64,000 nt of DNA from Oscillospiraceae bacterium (GTDB lineage: Bacteria; Bacillota; Clostridia; Oscillospirales; Oscillospiraceae). The notes below the pieces were generated by a model. The model ran no database searches. It saw only the letters and a program-made list of their open reading frames with translations, and was not told the DNA's origin. Positions 1 to 6,460 of this stretch are shown in pieces. The translations under genes and the position numbers were made by a program. Positions within the stretch are counted from its first letter, which is position 1; each line of letters begins with the position of its first letter. Where the stretch lies: contig JAFQCX010000021.1 in the NCBI GenBank assembly GCA_017416245.1, positions 1 to 64,000 on the forward strand, in the 5' to 3' direction.

Positions 1-22
1 GAAAAACGTAGCCCGATCTGTT

Positions 23-113
23 GCGACACAGTTCACTCCAAACAGGAAATGATATCAAGGCATACATTTTTACCAATAGTATGCCTGTTCAGAGTAATAT
101 TAAACTGTGTCGC
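23..113. repeat. nested inverted repeats in non-coding left end
   Basis: Two inverted repeats are nested here. The outer pair is GCGACACAGTT (23-33) and its exact complement AACTGTGTCGC (103-113). The inner pair is AGGCATAC (58-65) and GTATGCCT (79-86). The first 250 bases contain no credible gene: a 68-codon TTG-started frame has no ribosome site and no protein-like composition. The structure could be a regulatory hairpin, an operator pair or the end of a small mobile element. Nothing visible decides between these. Confidence 0.4.
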
Positions 114-330
114 ATCTGGTATTATATCACAAAACAAAAAATAACGCAATACCAATCAAGTGATATTGTACTACCATTTACCGCCTTATTTATTATTTTA
201 GAAACGAATGGTCTCAAACCGTTGTAAGCAGCAATAGCATTATAGCAAATATCGAATTTAGTTCAAGTCCTCACCAAAGGTCTTTTTTGGGAAATGATAT
301 CTTTTGAATTCCACCTTGAAAAATGGCACG

Positions 331-365
331 AAAAACCCAGAAACCGTTGTGGTTTCTGGGTTTTT
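331..365 (-). terminator. terminator hairpin behind att copy A
   Basis: A perfect 15-bp stem (331-345 with 351-365) with a 5-base loop (346-350). Read on the minus strand it lies directly downstream of a tRNA-fMet 3'-end copy, with A/T-rich flanks. It probably once terminated the tRNA transcript. Confidence 0.6.
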
Positions 366-396
366 CGAACCAATATCTTTTTCGGTTCGCAATGTT

Positions 397-417
397 GGTT
401 GCGGAGGCAGGACTCGA
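397..417 (-). other. third att-core copy (tRNA-fMet 3' end)
   Basis: These 21 bases are identical to the attL and attR cores of the large prophage. They correspond to the T-arm and acceptor 3' half of the initiator tRNA. The third copy implies an earlier or nested integration event at the same tRNA. Confidence 0.6.
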
Positions 418-527
418 TATGCATTTTGCCCTGTAGGGCAAAATTAAGGTAGCCACCAGTGTTTGCACTGGTGGCAGGAACTGTCCACCGGACAGTTCCA
501 CTGCTATGGGTTCGAGTCCTCCTCGCA
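400..527. repeat. compound structure: three perfect hairpins inside an outer stem
   Basis: Three consecutive perfect 10-bp stems occur at 423-432/435-444, 452-461/466-475 and 477-486/490-499, with 2-, 4- and 3-base loops. An outer imperfect stem encloses them: the att-core arm at 400-417 pairs with its inverted, slightly altered copy TCGAGTCCTCCTCGCA at 512-527. The fold resembles a cloverleaf with a tRNA-derived outer arm. It is not a tRNA, because it has no anticodon arm or consistent T-stem. It may be a small palindromic repeat element inserted at the att site. Confidence 0.6.
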
Positions 528-534
528 TAAAAAA

Positions 535-560
535 GACAGCCAGCCGAATGGCTGACTGTC
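535..560 (-). terminator. terminator of sialidase-like gene
   Basis: A GC-rich stem GACAGCCAGCC/GGCTGACTGTC with a GAAT loop and one mismatch. On the minus strand it is followed by a T run, 50 bases after the stop codon of the gene at 610-1899. Confidence 0.7.
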
Positions 561-609
561 TTTTCTGCCTCGTAGCACCGAAAAAGATATCAGCGCTAAA
601 CCGTTTCAT

Positions 610-1899
610 TTACATGATTCTGATTTTTCTTACAAAAGCAGCTTTAGTGTTCACACCGTTCCTATCAGGGTATTGCAAATCGTTATAACAAACAATTACA
701 CTGTCTTCTGCTATTTGTTCCACAAAAGTATTGCTGTAACTGCAGGAATTCGTATATTTACTTTCAACGTCATTTCTTCCGGCCGCTCTTTCTTCTGCAA
801 GCGTTTTTCCAATAATACTGTATGACTCACTCCAGGTTTCTCCACGATCAGTTGAAAGCTTAAAATGCACACCCGGTCTTCCGTAGACAACAAGAAGCGT
901 ATCATTTTTCAAGGAGATAATATGAGGTGTCACACTTGAATCCGCAATTTCCTTGGGCTTTGTCCAGGTCTTACCTTGATCAAACGAGGCACAAAATCTG
1001 CACCCCCAGCATTTTGTATCGTCTTTGTTTGGATTGATACTCATATCCATACGCATTACGCAATACAAATCATCGTTTTTGGAAACAGCGAGAGAAACTT
1101 CGCCACCGTCCCCTCCGTAACCATAAGGAACATCCGTCTTACCGCTGGCAACAGTAGCCCGTTTTTTCCACGTTTTACCGTTATCCTCTGAAGCCACAAG
1201 GTAAACTTCGCTGCAAAATCTATCGGCAACCTCAGGGTTTTGTCCTGTGGCGAGTGCCACTAAAGTCCCGTCTGACAACCGCTTTAAGGAGGACATATAC
1301 GGTGATTTGAAAATGAATGGCTGAATAAATTCCTCAACATCACTTGCGTGATCTGTGTTGGGGAAAGCTCTGTAATTTACAAGCACTTCTCTTTCGGGAA
1401 AATCGAAATTAATTTCCTGATAGCTGATGTTACCGGACGCATCCAATTTGCCAAGCGAAATTCCCTTGCTGTCGCTTGGAATATCTCCATAAGCATATGC
1501 GTGAACCATTGCTTCTCCGCAGGGATGAATAAAATCTTTCTTAAAAGACACGTCTTTTATAGGAGAGCCGTTTGTTTTATATTTAAAAAATAATTTTTCG
1601 CCACTCTCAAGCGGTAAATACGGAGGATCAATACCCGTAAAAATGCTGATATCATATATATCTTCACCGTCTGGTTCAAAATACCAGTTGTCTCCGTTAT
1701 CCTTTGAAACGAAATACAGATTTTTCGCAACAAACATACTGTTTGTGTCGGCATTATCGGCTTCACCGTTGAAACGGATCACCAATTCATCGTTTACCCC
1801 ACGCCACATGCGCGGTATGGCATAGACACCCCATTCTGCCACGTTTTTATTCATTTCCGGTGCATAAACAAGGACTGGATCACTCATTTCAACTTTCAT
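610..1899 (-). CDS. sialidase-superfamily (BNR/Asp-box) protein
   Basis: A 429-residue protein with four Asp-box motifs (S-x-D-x-G-x-T/N-W) at about residues 65-72, 237-244, 305-312 and 349-356. These motifs mark the six-bladed propeller of the sialidase/BNR superfamily. There is no signal peptide or anchor, so it is probably cytoplasmic or exported by an unseen route. Asp-boxes alone do not prove sialidase activity; related propellers act on other glycans or only bind them. The start at 1899 follows an AAGGGGATGA ribosome site. The gene stands alone between two tRNA-fMet att copies, with terminators on both sides, which suggests cargo of an old integrated element. Confidence 0.75.
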   Translation of the reverse strand: MKVEMSDPVLVYAPEMNKNVAEWGVYAIPRMWRGVNDELVIRFNGEADNADTNSMFVAKNLYFVSKDNGDNWYFEPDGEDIYDISIFTGIDPPYLPLESGEKLFFKYKTNGSPIKDVSFKKDFIHPCGEAMVHAYAYGDIPSDSKGISLGKLDASGNISYQEINFDFPEREVLVNYRAFPNTDHASDVEEFIQPFIFKSPYMSSLKRLSDGTLVALATGQNPEVADRFCSEVYLVASEDNGKTWKKRATVASGKTDVPYGYGGDGGEVSLAVSKNDDLYCVMRMDMSINPNKDDTKCWGCRFCASFDQGKTWTKPKEIADSSVTPHIISLKNDTLLVVYGRPGVHFKLSTDRGETWSESYSIIGKTLAEERAAGRNDVESKYTNSCSYSNTFVEQIAEDSVIVCYNDLQYPDRNGVNTKAAFVRKIRIM

Positions 1900-2043
1900 A
1901 AAAAATCATCCCCTTTTTTCTATTGTTAATAATTATATCACTTGATTTACAATTTACAATATGTTTCTAACCAATATTTCCTATGATGTCTGCATGCGCA
2001 ACCTCCAAGACATAAACATTTAACAAATAGAAAAACGAAAAAA

Positions 2044-2081
2044 GGGGCAGACTCTGCGAAAATAATCGCAAAATCTGCCCC
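2044..2081 (-). terminator. hairpin upstream of sialidase-like gene
   Basis: The stem GGGGCAG/CTGCCCC is extended by a partly paired GCG/CGC. On the minus strand a T-rich tract follows (2031-2043). It would stop minus-strand read-through before the sialidase-like gene. The rest of 1900-2094 shows no gene. Confidence 0.6.
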
Positions 2082-2171
2082 TAAAAGCCCAGGTATTTAG
2101 TTCAAGTCCTACCAAAAGGTCGTTTTGAGAGAAAGATATCTTTTAAACTCGACCACAAAATGGAACAAGAA

Positions 2172-2204
2172 AAAATCCCGAAACCGTTGAGATTTCGGGA
2201 TTTT
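2172..2204 (-). terminator. terminator hairpin behind att copy B
   Basis: A perfect 12-bp stem (2172-2183 with 2193-2204). The loop region shares GTTG with copy A, but the stem has different, compensated bases. Confidence 0.6.
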
Positions 2205-2236
2205 CTACACCGATATCTTTTTCGGTGCGCAATGCT

Positions 2237-2258
2237 GGTTGCGGAGGCAGGACTCGAA
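2237..2258. other. attL core
   Basis: 22 bases identical to 41183-41204. It is the duplicated tRNA-fMet 3' end left at the distal side of the prophage. Sequence to the right (2259 onward) is phage arm. Confidence 0.85.
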
Positions 2259-2364
2259 TTTGTCTGCATTCTTCCTTTGCGTAACATATCGGTGTAAAAT
2301 AGGGCTTTTTTGTCCATAAACTTTCCAATACCGAACAAATAAGACCATCAAAAAACACGCGCTA

Positions 2365-2386
2365 AAGGGAAAACTTAAGGGAAAAC
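2365..2386 (+). repeat. left arm-type integrase site (candidate)
   Basis: Two copies of AAGGGAAAAC separated by TT, 107 bp inside attL. The identical 22-bp sequence lies at 41062-41083, 100 bp inside attR, in the same orientation. This matched placement at both prophage ends is what is expected for binding sites of the integrase N-terminal arm-binding domain. Confidence 0.7.
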
Positions 2387-2402
2387 TTTGCTTTCAGAAA
2401 AC

Positions 2403-2416
2403 CTCGAAATATCTCG
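2403..2416. promoter_or_regulatory. near-palindrome upstream of the receiver gene
   Basis: The 14-bp sequence TCGAAATATCTCGA is nearly symmetrical (one mismatched pair) and lies just upstream of the -35 element at 2428. It could be an operator for the gene at 2489. No second copy was noticed nearby. Confidence 0.3.
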
Positions 2417-2427
2417 ACTTTTCTATG

Positions 2428-2457
2428 TTGTCTCGCTCCCGCATTTTGTGATATGCT
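2428..2457 (+). promoter_or_regulatory. sigma-A-like promoter of receiver gene
   Basis: TTGTCT (2428-2433), an 18-base spacer and TATGCT (2452-2457), 31 bases before the GTG start at 2489. Confidence 0.5.
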
Positions 2458-2488
2458 CCTATTATCAAAGTAACAAGCGGGTGATTTT

Positions 2489-2854
2489 GTGAAGAAAGTA
2501 CTTATTGCCACGATATCTGAGGCAACAAACACAGCGCTGGCAGATGCCCTACCCCATTACGAGGTACATATTTGCACCACCGGCCTGGAGGCAATAGAGT
2601 TGCTGGAAACGCTGCGACCGGACATTTTGATTCTGGATCTGATGTTACCAGCTATGGACGGGCTCACCGTTTTACAGAAATCCAGTTTTAGACCAAGTAC
2701 CATTTTGGCACGCACTAATCTTATCTCTGCAACCGTCTTGCAATCTGCAGCTGCCGTAGGCGTACAAGATATTCTTCTCGTTCCCTGCACGATCCGCTAC
2801 ATCATAGATCGTCTGGATACTTTAACAGAAAAAGTCCCCTCCCCAGAAGTATAA
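2489..2854 (+). CDS. stand-alone degenerate response-regulator receiver domain
   Basis: A 121-residue protein made only of a CheY-like receiver fold. The phosphoacceptor region ILDLMLPAMDGL is present (Asp50). The acidic pair normally following the first strand is absent (residues 5-12 read LIATISEA). The conserved Lys-Pro of strand 5 is Val-Pro (residues 98-99), and the switch Thr is not in its usual place. This points to a pseudo-receiver that may not be phosphorylated in the standard way. It is convergent with, and 19 bases from, an operon encoding a Spo0A C-terminal-domain protein. Together the two resemble the halves of Spo0A split onto opposite strands. Start is GTG after a weak GCGGGTG site. 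Confidence 0.75.
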   Translation: MKKVLIATISEATNTALADALPHYEVHICTTGLEAIELLETLRPDILILDLMLPAMDGLTVLQKSSFRPSTILARTNLISATVLQSAAAVGVQDILLVPCTIRYIIDRLDTLTEKVPSPEV

Positions 2855-2866
2855 TCTGGGGAGGGG
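2836..2866 (-). terminator. terminator between convergent cargo genes
   Basis: A perfect 11-bp stem CCCCTCCCCAG/CTGGGGAGGGG. The T run is on the minus-strand side, so it terminates the operon ending at 2874. It overlaps the last codons of the receiver gene. Confidence 0.7.
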
Positions 2867-2873
2867 GCACTTA

Positions 2874-3314
2874 TTACATTCGTATTATTTCGGTGTATAT
2901 CTGCCTCACACCAACACCTGTGCTGTTTTCCGCGTAGAAGGTAACCAACGCCGTGTAGTAATACCCCGGGCTTGCGTAGCCGTATGTTACGTAACCCACA
3001 TGTGTATATGCATATGTGTCAATCATCTCTGGGTAGTCTTCCATTTTAAAAGTCCGCATTTTTCTCCAGGTTTCCTGGTCTTGAGACCGATAGATAACAA
3101 TCTCGCTGACACCAATCACATCCATCTTCGCAACATTGGAATCCACATCAAACCAAACTTCGAAACTCGTGGACGAAGCTTTATAAAGGTCTGTACCATA
3201 GGCCGCAAAGAAGGCACTTTCCCGTGTCTCTACGGTACTATCTGCATAAGTTGGAACAGTCAAAATCAAGCTCATTGCAAGTATTAAGCAAACAATACGT
3301 ATACATTTTTTCAT
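2874..3314 (-). CDS. small secreted protein (DUF6147-like)
   Basis: A 146-residue protein with a classical signal peptide: KK at 2-3, a hydrophobic core at about 5-20, and a cleavage site after TYA at 24. The mature part is rich in Tyr, Thr and Val and suggests a small beta-sandwich (for example the HVGYVTYGYA and YYYTALVTFY segments). It resembles small exported proteins I recall as DUF6147 in Clostridia and their prophages; that name is from memory and unverified. It is the last gene of a three-gene operon and overlaps the upstream membrane-protein gene by 4 bases, so translation is probably coupled. Function unknown. Confidence 0.65.
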   Translation of the reverse strand: MKKCIRIVCLILAMSLILTVPTYADSTVETRESAFFAAYGTDLYKASSTSFEVWFDVDSNVAKMDVIGVSEIVIYRSQDQETWRKMRTFKMEDYPEMIDTYAYTHVGYVTYGYASPGYYYTALVTFYAENSTGVGVRQIYTEIIRM

Positions 3315-4141
3315 TGTGGCAATTCACTCCTATAAATAGACATAATGATTGTGTAAACATTCGCTTTTTCCACATTGGTATGCATTGAACACTCCACGCC
3401 TTCTATCATCCATGTAACAGATAGTTTTTCTGCATTTTCCAAAACGACATGACTTACGCCTCCGGCTTCGAACATTTCTACAGTAGAATTTTTCTTTTCA
3501 AATTTGGTAGTTATATTGCTGGATATTCTATACGAAAATGAAATTGAGCTTTCGTCTTTTTGAAAAACCGCATAAATCTTGTTTCCGTCAACTCTCTGAT
3601 CATATTCCTTCAGGCTCTCCAGCTCAAACCCTTCCGGCAGCCACATAGGCACAACTGGATCTGTTACGCCCAGCTCTGTCACCTTATCATACAGTTGCTG
3701 CAATCCAGGGTTGTCTGTAACAAATACATTTCCCACGTTGGGATAGCTTTCGTTTTCATCTGGATCTATAAATTCAAAGACGCTCTTTGTCCAACGGAAC
3801 AAAACATCAAAAATGCTCTCTGCTCCCACTGTCCGGGGTAATACCATCACAACGACACAAGCCGCAGCGGCAACAGCAGCTATTCCCGCAACCAAACCGC
3901 GTCTTTTCTTTGGCTGTTCAGACGGTGTTGTAGAGTTGTTCAATTTTTCCAATATAGCTAAGGCCTCCGGGGTTTCCTCCGCCGGATAGTCCTCTTCTCT
4001 CTCTTCCAAGATTTGCAAAATAGGCAGCACCACCTCCTCATCAGGGTGTTCCTTTTCCAGTTCTGCCTGCAGGATCTTGTCCAGCTCCTCTGTAGGCAGT
4101 TGCTTCCATTCTTGGCCTGGGCAGGTTTTAATCTCTCTCAT
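3311..4141 (-). CDS. single-pass membrane protein with DUF4367-like extracellular domain
   Basis: A 276-residue protein. The N-terminal 80 residues are charged and cytoplasmic, with a PKKRR stop-transfer cluster. One transmembrane segment lies at about 82-102. The C-terminal 170 residues end in the pattern common to DUF4367 (W-x-E-G...Y-x-x-x-M-S-I-Y). Proteins of this shape often serve as anti-sigma or sensor partners of ECF sigma factors. Here the position normally held by the sigma factor is occupied by a Spo0A C-terminal-domain protein whose reading frame overlaps by 14 bases. I infer a membrane sensor that binds or controls that DNA-binding protein. Start follows a GGGGGGATC site. Confidence 0.7.
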   Translation of the reverse strand: MREIKTCPGQEWKQLPTEELDKILQAELEKEHPDEEVVLPILQILEEREEDYPAEETPEALAILEKLNNSTTPSEQPKKRRGLVAGIAAVAAAACVVVMVLPRTVGAESIFDVLFRWTKSVFEFIDPDENESYPNVGNVFVTDNPGLQQLYDKVTELGVTDPVVPMWLPEGFELESLKEYDQRVDGNKIYAVFQKDESSISFSYRISSNITTKFEKKNSTVEMFEAGGVSHVVLENAEKLSVTWMIEGVECSMHTNVEKANVYTIIMSIYRSELPQ

Positions 4142-4571
4142 TGTGATCCCCCCTCATTATTTTGCACTCCTGCCAAATCTCCAAAATATAAGCTATTCTG
4201 GAAATAAATTCACTGTTTGTGGGTTTGTTTATCACTGGCTGACCTTCATAAGAGAAGTACCAATCCCAGGCTTGACGGCTTCCGTGCCGCCACGCCATTT
4301 TGATTGCTTCTCTGATAGACTGTTCAACCAATTCCTCTGAATTTTGCCTGTAATGCAAAGAAATCTCTAAGTATATATCCTTCGTCAAGGTGCGTGTAGG
4401 GTCTTGGTGCTGCAATTCGATTGCCTTTTTGAGGAATTCAAAGCCTACGCACTTTGTAGGCACTCCTAATTCCATCAAGACCACAACGATTCCCGCGCGA
4501 AGGTTATAGCGGTCTAAATGACGTGCTAAAAACTGTATATGGCAAAGCGTTCTTTCTATCGTGCTTTCCAT
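4128..4571 (-). CDS. Spo0A C-terminal-domain DNA-binding protein, no receiver
   Basis: A 147-residue protein. Residues 20-130 match the Spo0A effector domain: LGVP at 35-38, a GFEFLKKAI helix at 43-51, TKDIY at 63-67, IREAIKMAWRHG at 86-97 and the signature KPTNSEFI at 116-123. The receiver half of Spo0A is missing. In the recognition helix the arginines of the Bacillus SRVERAIR segment are replaced by Leu and Gln (residues 77-88), so it probably reads a different site from the standard 0A box. It is the first gene of an operon with a DUF4367 membrane protein and a secreted protein. The likely role is a transcription factor for a phage-borne envelope or lysogeny programme. Confidence 0.8.
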   Translation of the reverse strand: MESTIERTLCHIQFLARHLDRYNLRAGIVVVLMELGVPTKCVGFEFLKKAIELQHQDPTRTLTKDIYLEISLHYRQNSEELVEQSIREAIKMAWRHGSRQAWDWYFSYEGQPVINKPTNSEFISRIAYILEIWQECKIMRGDHNERD

Positions 4572-4593
4572 TTTATTCCTCCTCTCTGCAGTT

Positions 4594-4622
4594 ATTATGA
4601 CATAAAGAATCGTCTTTGTCTA
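4594..4622 (-). promoter_or_regulatory. promoter of Spo0A_C operon
   Basis: On the minus strand: TAGACA, 17 bases, CATAAT, followed by a GGAGGAATAAA ribosome site and the ATG at 4571. Confidence 0.6.
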
Positions 4623-4640
4623 TCGAAAAAAGGCGAAAAA

Positions 4641-4674
4641 AGAGCCCCCTCTGGCGCAATTCCAGAGAGGGCTC
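4641..4674 (-). terminator. terminator at end of late operon
   Basis: A strong stem GAGCCCCCTCTGG/CCAGAGAGGGCTC with T runs on both sides. It separates the holin gene (end of the late transcript) from the Spo0A_C promoter. Confidence 0.85.
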
Positions 4675-4678
4675 TTTT

Positions 4679-5173
4679 CTATTCTTCTACTTCTGTTTCA
4701 TTTGTTTCGCCGGCAACGTCCGTTTCCATCCGCTCGCCAACCTCGTCAATAGCCTTCAGACCGATTTTCAGCAACTTTACCATCCAGCCGGGCACAGCAG
4801 CACCCATCTTAACTGCATTCTCCAAGATGCTGCCCAACTCTGTAACGATGTACCAAGCCAGCACCAGCGGAAGGACAATGCTTGTCCACGTAATATTCAC
4901 GGGAAGGTGCTCGCAAATCACCGACAACGCGCAATCCGCAATAAACGCCACAATAACAACCACCAGCATACCGCCCTTGTGCCAAAGACCCTGCCGAGCG
5001 GTAGCGCTGCACCACTCTCCGTTTTTCATAGCCGCAGCTGTGCCGGTGATGTAGTCGATTGCCATGGTGATTACCCATACCAATGCCATAACACCCTGCC
5101 ATCCCAAAAACGCGCTAACGGCAGTGAAGAAGGCCGTGATAGCTAATTTCATTTCAATCATTCCTTTTTCCAT
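4679..5173 (-). CDS. phage holin (TcdE/phi-holin 4_1 type)
   Basis: A 164-residue protein with an N-terminal hydrophobic segment (10-27), the conserved region MAIDYITGTAAAMKNGEW (about 37-54) typical of toxin-secretion/phage-lysis holins, two more membrane segments at about 69-87 and 95-112, and a charged acidic tail. It would form lesions in the cytoplasmic membrane to release the endolysin encoded immediately upstream. It is the last gene of the late operon, 19 bases before a strong terminator region. Start is the ATG at 5173 after GGAGGAAACAAAA. Confidence 0.85.
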   Translation of the reverse strand: MEKGMIEMKLAITAFFTAVSAFLGWQGVMALVWVITMAIDYITGTAAAMKNGEWCSATARQGLWHKGGMLVVVIVAFIADCALSVICEHLPVNITWTSIVLPLVLAWYIVTELGSILENAVKMGAAVPGWMVKLLKIGLKAIDEVGERMETDVAGETNETEVEE

Positions 5174-5190
5174 TTTTGTTTCCTCCTATA

Positions 5191-5955
5191 TTAAATCATA
5201 CCCAACAATTTCATCCACGTCTTATTTCCGGCAGTAACCTCACCGTCCACCTTGCATCCGTTGTCCTGTTGGAAGTGTGCCACAGCCGATGTGAACTTGG
5301 CGCCGGCAGTGCCGTCGGCTTCGCCAACCTCGGTATAGCCCAAGGCAAACAGGCGCTTCTGCACAGCCTTTACCGCTGCGTGTGTGCGGTTTTTACGTGC
5401 AGATAGGGTTACGGTCCTGGAAAGTGTTACCGGACCGGCTTTGCCGTCCAGCTGTGCTACTCCGCAAGCCTTCTGCACATCCAAGACGAACTTCCCCAGG
5501 GAATACGCCTCTTTCTTGGTTTCTTCTACCTTGGGAGCGCCGCCAAAGGTGGTACGCAGCTGCTGTCCGTGGCCATACCAGAAGGACTTGCTTTCCCGGG
5601 TATCGATATGTACGAAGCTGTCATACAAGCCGATGCCCTTTACGCCGATACTCTCCGCATACTTTGCGATCTCTGCCGGCGCCACACCGTTAATGTGGAA
5701 ATCCGCAGCTCGTCCGTAGACGTGATAGCTGTTGGGTGCCGCATTGGGTGTGCGGGCGTTGTGGGTCTTGCAGCGGTAAGCGGTCAGATACACCGGCTTT
5801 CCAAAGTGGTCGCGGATCTTCTGCAGGTACTCCACCAACCTTTCATCCACAAGGGTTGTGTTGCAGCACCCCTTCCCCTGGCAATCGAATTCCCTCGCCC
5901 GGAAATTCGTGGCGACCTTCTGCTCGTCGCCTTTCTTGTAGACCTTAATAGCCAT
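5191..5955 (-). CDS. endolysin: M15-type peptidase plus peptidoglycan-binding domain
   Basis: A 254-residue protein. Residues 15-125 form a Peptidase_M15_3-like domain with metal ligands in SYHVYGRAAD (His78, Asp85) and FVHID (His116). This family cleaves D-Ala-containing peptide bonds of peptidoglycan. The C-terminal 90 residues hold a PG_binding_1-like repeat (VAHFQQDNGCKVDG). There is no signal peptide, so export depends on the adjacent holin. A cysteine cluster at 25-31 (CQGKGCC) may bind metal or form disulfides. Confidence 0.85.
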   Translation of the reverse strand: MAIKVYKKGDEQKVATNFRAREFDCQGKGCCNTTLVDERLVEYLQKIRDHFGKPVYLTAYRCKTHNARTPNAAPNSYHVYGRAADFHINGVAPAEIAKYAESIGVKGIGLYDSFVHIDTRESKSFWYGHGQQLRTTFGGAPKVEETKKEAYSLGKFVLDVQKACGVAQLDGKAGPVTLSRTVTLSARKNRTHAAVKAVQKRLFALGYTEVGEADGTAGAKFTSAVAHFQQDNGCKVDGEVTAGNKTWMKLLGMI

Positions 5956-5982
5956 TTCAATCTTCCTTTCTGAATTTCATTT

Positions 5983-6408
5983 TTACTCTTCTTCCGAAGA
6001 GATTTCCAAACTGATCAAAACGCCCTCCGGCGTGAGCTGCTGAAAGCGAATCAGCTTAGCGCTGGCAAAAACCAGCTCAAAGACGCTTAGGCCATCGCCC
6101 GTGATAACAACGGTGCATCTCCGTTTTTGCTGTGCCGCCTCCAGTATCTCTGCAAAAGACTTGTCCAATTCCACAGATAGTCCATCTTCAGACAGGGCGC
6201 CCGTAATCACGAAATCTGCCCGGCTCGCATACTGCCGAGCCTCCTCCGCCGCTGCATTTGCGCTGCTTGCCGCTGCGTTTGCGTTGGTTGCCGCCCTCGT
6301 AGCTGCCACCACCGCGCCGTTGACTTTGTCAAACTTTTGCCCAAAGTTGTACTTCTGTTCCAGTTCCGATGCCTTACGCACCCCTTGCCTGTCTTGTTTC
6401 TCGCTCAA
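5983..6408 (-). CDS. small phage protein with Ala-rich helical segment
   Basis: A 141-residue protein. Residues 30-65 are almost entirely Ala, Asn and Ser with Glu (a long helix or coiled coil). The C-terminal half is a predicted beta-rich domain ending in acidic residues. Start is TTG after a strong AGGAGGTGAT site. It lies between the endolysin and the giant virion protein, so a tail-tip or lysis accessory role is possible. No family recognised. Confidence 0.6.
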   Translation of the reverse strand: MSEKQDRQGVRKASELEQKYNFGQKFDKVNGAVVAATRAATNANAAASSANAAAEEARQYASRADFVITGALSEDGLSVELDKSFAEILEAAQQKRRCTVVITGDGLSVFELVFASAKLIRFQQLTPEGVLISLEISSEEE

Positions 6409-6460
6409 AGCGTATCACCTCCCCACATAAAAGAGAGGACTGTCTCCAGCCCCCTCTTTT

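Larger units (their letters stand above)
256..417 (-). repeat. att-associated repeat, copy A
   Basis: This is a diverged copy (roughly three quarters identical by eye) of the segment at 2095-2258. On the minus strand both copies read: tRNA-fMet 3' end including CCA, a small hairpin, then a terminator hairpin. The stems differ between copies by paired substitutions (CCCAGAAACC in A versus TCCCGAAA in B, and CGAACC versus CACCG in the small hairpin). That pattern argues the structures are selected, presumably as a replacement terminator for the tRNA gene. Confidence 0.6.
397..2258. mobile_element. possible remnant element between two att copies
   Basis: The segment is flanked by direct repeats of the tRNA-fMet att core (397-417 and 2237-2258). 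It holds one complete gene, a sialidase-like protein on the minus strand. It has no integrase of its own, so it would be a decayed or passively mobile cassette left by accretion at the tRNA. The alternative is that the sialidase-like gene is ancestral and the left att copy arose by local duplication. Confidence 0.4.
2095..2258 (-). repeat. att-associated repeat, copy B
   Basis: The partner of 256-417. On the minus strand it reads tRNA-fMet 3' end with CCA, a CACCG/CGGTG hairpin around an A-rich loop, then a terminator. It abuts the left end of the prophage, so it was probably the tRNA-proximal arm of an element resident before the prophage arrived. Confidence 0.6.

Noticed and set aside
400..527. 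A second tRNA gene
   Set aside because: Only the T-arm/acceptor-like flanks resemble a tRNA; no anticodon or D arm fits, and stem lengths are 10 bp.
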